A stretch of 27,143 nt of DNA, from IMG/VR virus record IMGVR_UViG_3300025849_000177, positions 1 through 27,143 of that record; one strand, written 5' to 3'. Under the pieces are notes generated by a model. That model searched no databases, was not told where the DNA came from, and saw nothing but the letters and a program-made list of their open reading frames with translations. The first letter of the stretch is position 1. Each line of letters begins with the position of its first letter. This document shows positions 23,590-27,143 of this stretch, piece by piece. This stretch comes from a virus. Made by a program: the position numbers and the translations under genes.

Positions 23590-25638
23590 TCATACATCAA
23601 CTGTGTCAAGCCAGTTTGATCCTATTTTTGCTTCAAGTAGTAGTGGTACATTCATCTTTACATTGTACGTTTTTTCTACAAGATCGTTTATATTATCGTT
23701 AAGTGATTCTATTATATCAATAACTTGTTGTTCTTCATCAGGGTGTATGTCAATTACCATACTGTCGTGTACTGAATTAACTACGACAGAGTTGTATGGT
23801 TGTAACAATTCGTGAAGTTCGTTCAACACAATAGGTACTACATCACCTGTTGCAAACCCTTGTACTGGGTAGTTCTTAATCATTGTGAAGTGGCTTGGCA
23901 TACCATTGTCCCTGCGTTTTACATTAGGAAAAGCATACTGTCGCCCTGACTTATTAGTTATCTTATTAAACCGTAATGCCTCATCGCCTAACTCTTTATG
24001 CCATGCAGCAATACCCTCATACTTCTCAATAAAATGTTTATAGTAAGCGGCTTCAGCCTTAGATCTTCCATACCCTGTAGCTCCGAAGAGGGGGGCGAAT
24101 GTATGTGCCTTGGCATCCTGGCGAGAAGTCTTCTGCCCTGCATCTGTAATAACTTTAGCAGTGTAACTATGCACATCAAACCCTGTGTCTATCTCTTTCA
24201 TAGCAGTCTCATCTTGCGCTAAGAATGCAGCAGTACGAAACTCAAGTTGAGCAAAGTCAGCTTCCATAATCTTACCATTTTCCCATCGTGAAACAAAGAC
24301 TTTCTTCACAGGAAACGTACCACCTCTGGGCATGTTTTGCATGTTAGGATTGCGTCCACTGAAACGTCCAGTAGCTGTTATGTGCTGAGTTAAACTTACA
24401 TGTAAGAACCCATCATGCTTAGTGTAGTTTGATATACCCTCAACAAAAGAACTTAGGTAGCTACTAATAGCAGACAAACGTTTAAGATCATTAAGAAAAG
24501 ACTCAGCCTCTGCCATGTTATTATTTCTTGCAGTAGCCGCTAAGATCTGTAGGTTATCTTTACTTGTACTAAAACCATTAGCACTAATCCATTTCTTATT
24601 GGGTGCTGTAAATTTTAGACCAGCAACTTGTTTTGTTTCTTTAAGCTGAAACCCTCGCGTGTCACAGTCCTTACACTTGTTAGGTCTAGCATACTTTGTA
24701 CCATCCTTCTTTACTTTATACGTCTTGCCTTGTCCCTCACAGGTAGGGCATGTAAATGCTTCTGTTCTATATACACGTTTAGAGTTTGCTTTAACAGCAT
24801 CTTTATATTCATCTACTGTAGAGGTAAACTCAAACAGATCAGCCCACTCTTTCTTATTAACCATACGCAGAGAGAATACAACCTGAGACATCTGCTCTGG
24901 ACTACTGAGATTTATAGGTGTGTCACCCATAAGCTGACGAACTTTCTTCTGTAGCCTACTTTCAATCTCTGCCTTCTCTTGTTCAAACTGTAGTCTTACC
25001 TCGTCAAGGGCAGATCTATCCACCCTGATTCCTGACATGTACATTCTGGTAAGGGTTTTACAGGTGATGAAGGTGGTATCTCTAATGACTTTGAGACCTG
25101 TAGATTCGGGCTTGGCGTAGTCTGCTTCGATATTATGGAACAACCAGCTAGTTGAAAGCAGATCACACCTGAGATAAAAGCTAAGCTCATCCAACGGTAT
25201 CTCATTTGTAGTATAGCCTTCTTTAAAATATCTTTTAAGTGTATCATCTTTCTGTACCTCTAGGTTTCTGCGTTCAGCACAAGCACCTAAGCTTAATGGA
25301 GTGCGTTGCCCTCTATCAAGTATATACTCTGCTAACATTGTATCATAGATCAAGCCATCATACTTGAAGCCTGACTCCCACAACCACATCATATCGTGTT
25401 GTGCGTTGTGCATTATGAGTAGTGTTGTTAAGTCTAATATATCCTGGACTAGCTTATGCCCAGCGCCTGACGTATCCTTTGCTTCATCGTGGTCTATGTT
25501 TACAATGTGTAGTTCATCATGGTTGTCTGCATTAACCATACCAACTTGGACTAAATGATTGTCAATCTCAAACGGGTCCATGTGATCTTTGCCGTTGCGT
25601 TTTGTTGTGCTATTCTCAACGTCTAATACTAATCTCAT
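23590..25638 (-). CDS. polA: Family-A DNA polymerase with 3'-5' exonuclease and DnaJ-like zinc finger insert
   Basis: The replicative polymerase, 682 residues. The exonuclease domain has D6/E8 (LVLDVEN), D82 (HNAQHDMMW) and Y155 with D158 (FYLRCDL). Between it and the polymerase core, residues 297-325 hold CPTCEGQGK and CKDCDTRG, two Cys pairs like one zinc site of the DnaJ central domain. The polymerase part has TATGRFSGRNPNMQN, motif A (EADFAQLEFR, D461), motif B (R506, K510, F514, F518) and motif C (VHDS, H624 and D625). There is no 5' nuclease domain. F514 is the position of E. coli Phe762. F518 replaces the usual Tyr766. The zinc finger fusion is reported for HMO-2011-type phages. The start is 8 bp after the helicase stop. 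Confidence 0.95.
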   Translation of the reverse strand: MRLVLDVENSTTKRNGKDHMDPFEIDNHLVQVGMVNADNHDELHIVNIDHDEAKDTSGAGHKLVQDILDLTTLLIMHNAQHDMMWLWESGFKYDGLIYDTMLAEYILDRGQRTPLSLGACAERRNLEVQKDDTLKRYFKEGYTTNEIPLDELSFYLRCDLLSTSWLFHNIEADYAKPESTGLKVIRDTTFITCKTLTRMYMSGIRVDRSALDEVRLQFEQEKAEIESRLQKKVRQLMGDTPINLSSPEQMSQVVFSLRMVNKKEWADLFEFTSTVDEYKDAVKANSKRVYRTEAFTCPTCEGQGKTYKVKKDGTKYARPNKCKDCDTRGFQLKETKQVAGLKFTAPNKKWISANGFSTSKDNLQILAATARNNNMAEAESFLNDLKRLSAISSYLSSFVEGISNYTKHDGFLHVSLTQHITATGRFSGRNPNMQNMPRGGTFPVKKVFVSRWENGKIMEADFAQLEFRTAAFLAQDETAMKEIDTGFDVHSYTAKVITDAGQKTSRQDAKAHTFAPLFGATGYGRSKAEAAYYKHFIEKYEGIAAWHKELGDEALRFNKITNKSGRQYAFPNVKRRDNGMPSHFTMIKNYPVQGFATGDVVPIVLNELHELLQPYNSVVVNSVHDSMVIDIHPDEEQQVIDIIESLNDNINDLVEKTYNVKMNVPLLLEAKIGSNWLDTVDV

Positions 25639-25646
25639 ATCTTACC

Positions 25647-26867
25647 TCAAGCTGAATAGATAGAGCGTGATCCATCCAATACACAGGCGATCCTACCCTG
25701 ATACCCATTCAACTTATTCTTGGCTAGGTTTAAAAAACGAACTGGGTCTTCATCTCCCCCTTCAACTTGTGGTGCTTTACCTATCAATAGCATCAGGTCA
25801 GCTTCAGCTGCCTTTCCTGTCTTAGATCCTTCCATCATTGCTTGGTTAAGATCTACCTTACCTTCTGCTTCAGCAGATAGTTGTGACATCCAGATCACAC
25901 AGCAATCATACTGCTTAGCAATGTTACGTGCATGGATAGCAGCAGTCTTGAGTGTGATGTCACTTCTCTCACTACTCACATCAGCAAACTTATCTCCCAT
26001 ATCTAACACTACAATGTCAGGCTTCTCTTGTTTAACAACAGACTCAACCCATGCCATACCCTTACCTGTACTATCCTTGAACAAGACATTCTTGCGGATA
26101 GGTTCATAACGTTTCTGTGCTAGAGCTTTATTCTCTCTGACTTCTTTCATTGTCATGTTAGCTGTTGCACTTATGTAACGTGCAGCAACACGTGTGTATG
26201 CCTCTTCGTTACACAGTACAATACACTTAGCACCCTGATGTGCAAAGCCCTCAGCACCTGCTATAATACTGGCATGGAAAGAAGTTTTACCAGTATTGGG
26301 ACGAGCGCCAACCAATACAAGGTGACCACCACTAACACCTTCCACCCTACGAGCCAAGGAAGATATGTTAAATCCCCACTTGGATTCCAGAAGCGTTGCA
26401 TCAAGTATCGTGTCAAGACTATTATCATCCCAATCAACACGCAGGTTAGGAGTAAAATCATTTTTGTATTCCTCTAATAGTTGTCTCAAAGGTTCTAGGC
26501 TATCCTCTGTACCATTAACAAAGTCAAAACCTAGGTTGGCTACACGATCACCTACGTGCTGTTGAAACAACTGTGATAGTGTGTCTTGTGCTATCTCTTC
26601 TTTGATAGGCTCAGTAATTGATATACGTTTAAACAGATCTTCATATGCTCCACGTGTTGCTGTGGTAAGACTAGCATTCATTCTATTGAACACAGCCTCT
26701 AGATCCGCAACAGTTAGGTCACCCTCATAGGCTTCCATAGCACCATCAAGTGCCTGTTTAATCTTACGTACATCCTTACTAAATATTTTATCTGGGCAAC
26801 GTATGCCCTTGTGTTGATCATAAAAGTTACGATCTAGTAACGTTTTAATCAGTGCTAATTCCATCAT
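25647..26867 (-). CDS. dnaB: DnaB-type replicative helicase (no primase domain)
   Basis: A 406-residue RecA-fold helicase. An N-terminal helical part (1-120) resembles a reduced DnaB N-domain. The ATPase core starts near 165: Walker A GARPNTGKTS at 187-196, CNEEA with Glu221-222, Walker B PDIVVLDMGD with D289, the DCCVIWMSQLS strand at 321-331, and EGSKTGKAAEADLMLLIGK near 346-364. It should unwind the fork as a hexameric ring, pairing with the polymerase encoded next. I see no TOPRIM or zinc-ribbon primase domain, unlike T7 gp4, so primase must come from the host or from a gene outside the window. A good AGGAG site lies about 9 bases upstream. Two Met codons open the gene. Confidence 0.9.
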   Translation of the reverse strand: MMELALIKTLLDRNFYDQHKGIRCPDKIFSKDVRKIKQALDGAMEAYEGDLTVADLEAVFNRMNASLTTATRGAYEDLFKRISITEPIKEEIAQDTLSQLFQQHVGDRVANLGFDFVNGTEDSLEPLRQLLEEYKNDFTPNLRVDWDDNSLDTILDATLLESKWGFNISSLARRVEGVSGGHLVLVGARPNTGKTSFHASIIAGAEGFAHQGAKCIVLCNEEAYTRVAARYISATANMTMKEVRENKALAQKRYEPIRKNVLFKDSTGKGMAWVESVVKQEKPDIVVLDMGDKFADVSSERSDITLKTAAIHARNIAKQYDCCVIWMSQLSAEAEGKVDLNQAMMEGSKTGKAAEADLMLLIGKAPQVEGGDEDPVRFLNLAKNKLNGYQGRIACVLDGSRSIYSA

Positions 26868-26892
26868 TCTTTATGTCTCCTACAACAATTTA

Positions 26893-27132
26893 TTATATAT
26901 CTACTTTTGGCTCCAAGTAATATGCTCCTGCACTACTCTTATATGCAGCCATAATGTCCAACCACTGTTGGCTACTCATGATTAACATTTGATAAGCATC
27001 CATCTCAGGTTCAAACTGTCTCATGTATACAGTACCCTCATCACCAAAGATTATCTCTATGTCTTCATGCTTATCTGTATGATCTAGGGTAGTTATTATA
27101 GACGCATCAGATTCAAACTCAACTGTGAACAT
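26893..27132 (-). CDS. Small hypothetical protein upstream of the helicase
   Basis: A 79-residue acidic protein (MFTVEFESDASIITTLDHTD, then IEIIFGDEGTVYMRQFEPE, MLIMSSQQWLDIMAAYKSSAG). It looks like a small beta-rich fold followed by one helix, and no motif is recognised. GGAGG lies about 7 bases before the ATG, just inside the window edge. It is the first visible gene of the minus-strand block and is separated from the helicase by 25 bp, so it is probably co-transcribed. The operon may begin further right, outside the window. Confidence 0.6.
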   Translation of the reverse strand: MFTVEFESDASIITTLDHTDKHEDIEIIFGDEGTVYMRQFEPEMDAYQMLIMSSQQWLDIMAAYKSSAGAYYLEPKVDI

Positions 27133-27143
27133 CTGATCCCTCC

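Noticed and set aside
22317-23815. Plus-strand open frames of 109-154 aa over the nuclease, SSB and polymerase genes
   Set aside because: They are antisense to long genes with recognisable domains or coupled starts; Ser/Pro-rich composition is typical of complement frames.

Overview
This window looks like part of the genome of a lytic, short-tailed (podovirus-type) phage of a marine bacterium, most likely an alphaproteobacterium. The genes are packed tightly in two opposed blocks. A virion and lysis block is read on the + strand from position 1 to 17353. A replication and nucleotide-metabolism block is read on the - strand from 27132 down to 17383. The two blocks converge on one GC-rich hairpin at 17365-17382. 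I see no integrase, repressor, tRNA, IS element or CRISPR array. The gene set is a family-A DNA polymerase with a DnaJ-like zinc finger, a DnaB-type helicase, a RecB-type nuclease, a T7-type endonuclease I, a B12-dependent ribonucleotide reductase, MazG and glutaredoxin. From memory this resembles the HMO-2011-type phages of SAR116, Roseobacter and SAR11 bacteria. That placement is an inference from content and was not tested by a search.

Plus-strand block. A 5'-truncated, repeat-rich tail fibre with an S74-type self-cleaving C-terminus comes first (3-3953). It is followed by a polyglycine-rich tip or adhesin candidate (3959-4951) and a small partner gene (4951-5328). After the only sizeable non-coding gap (about 120 bp, with several small palindromes) come a DUF6447-like protein, a second tail fibre sharing cassettes with the first, a tail-assembly-chaperone-like protein and a small membrane-anchored DUF6127-like protein. 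Next are a large protein with 11/22-residue repeats, a LysM-GH108 muramidase, a multi-span membrane protein that is the best holin candidate, and three proteins that are probably packaged or ejected internal virion proteins (185, 471 and 1165 aa).

Minus-strand block, in order of transcription. A small hypothetical gene is followed by the helicase, DNA polymerase, a probable single-strand-binding protein, a RecB/Cas4-like nuclease, endonuclease I, a hypothetical gene, a 55-aa gene and mazG. Then come nrdJ, glutaredoxin, two tiny hydrophobic-start proteins, an endonuclease VII-like Zn nuclease and finally a 68-aa helical protein. Nearly every junction overlaps (ATGA, TAATG or TAGTG), so translation is probably coupled. 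The first part copies and processes DNA, and the second supplies dNTPs and removes unwanted nucleotides. The last five small genes look like an accessory tail. The 68-aa protein resembles the Acb2/Tad1 hairpin family of cyclic-nucleotide sponges and is the most interesting untested lead.
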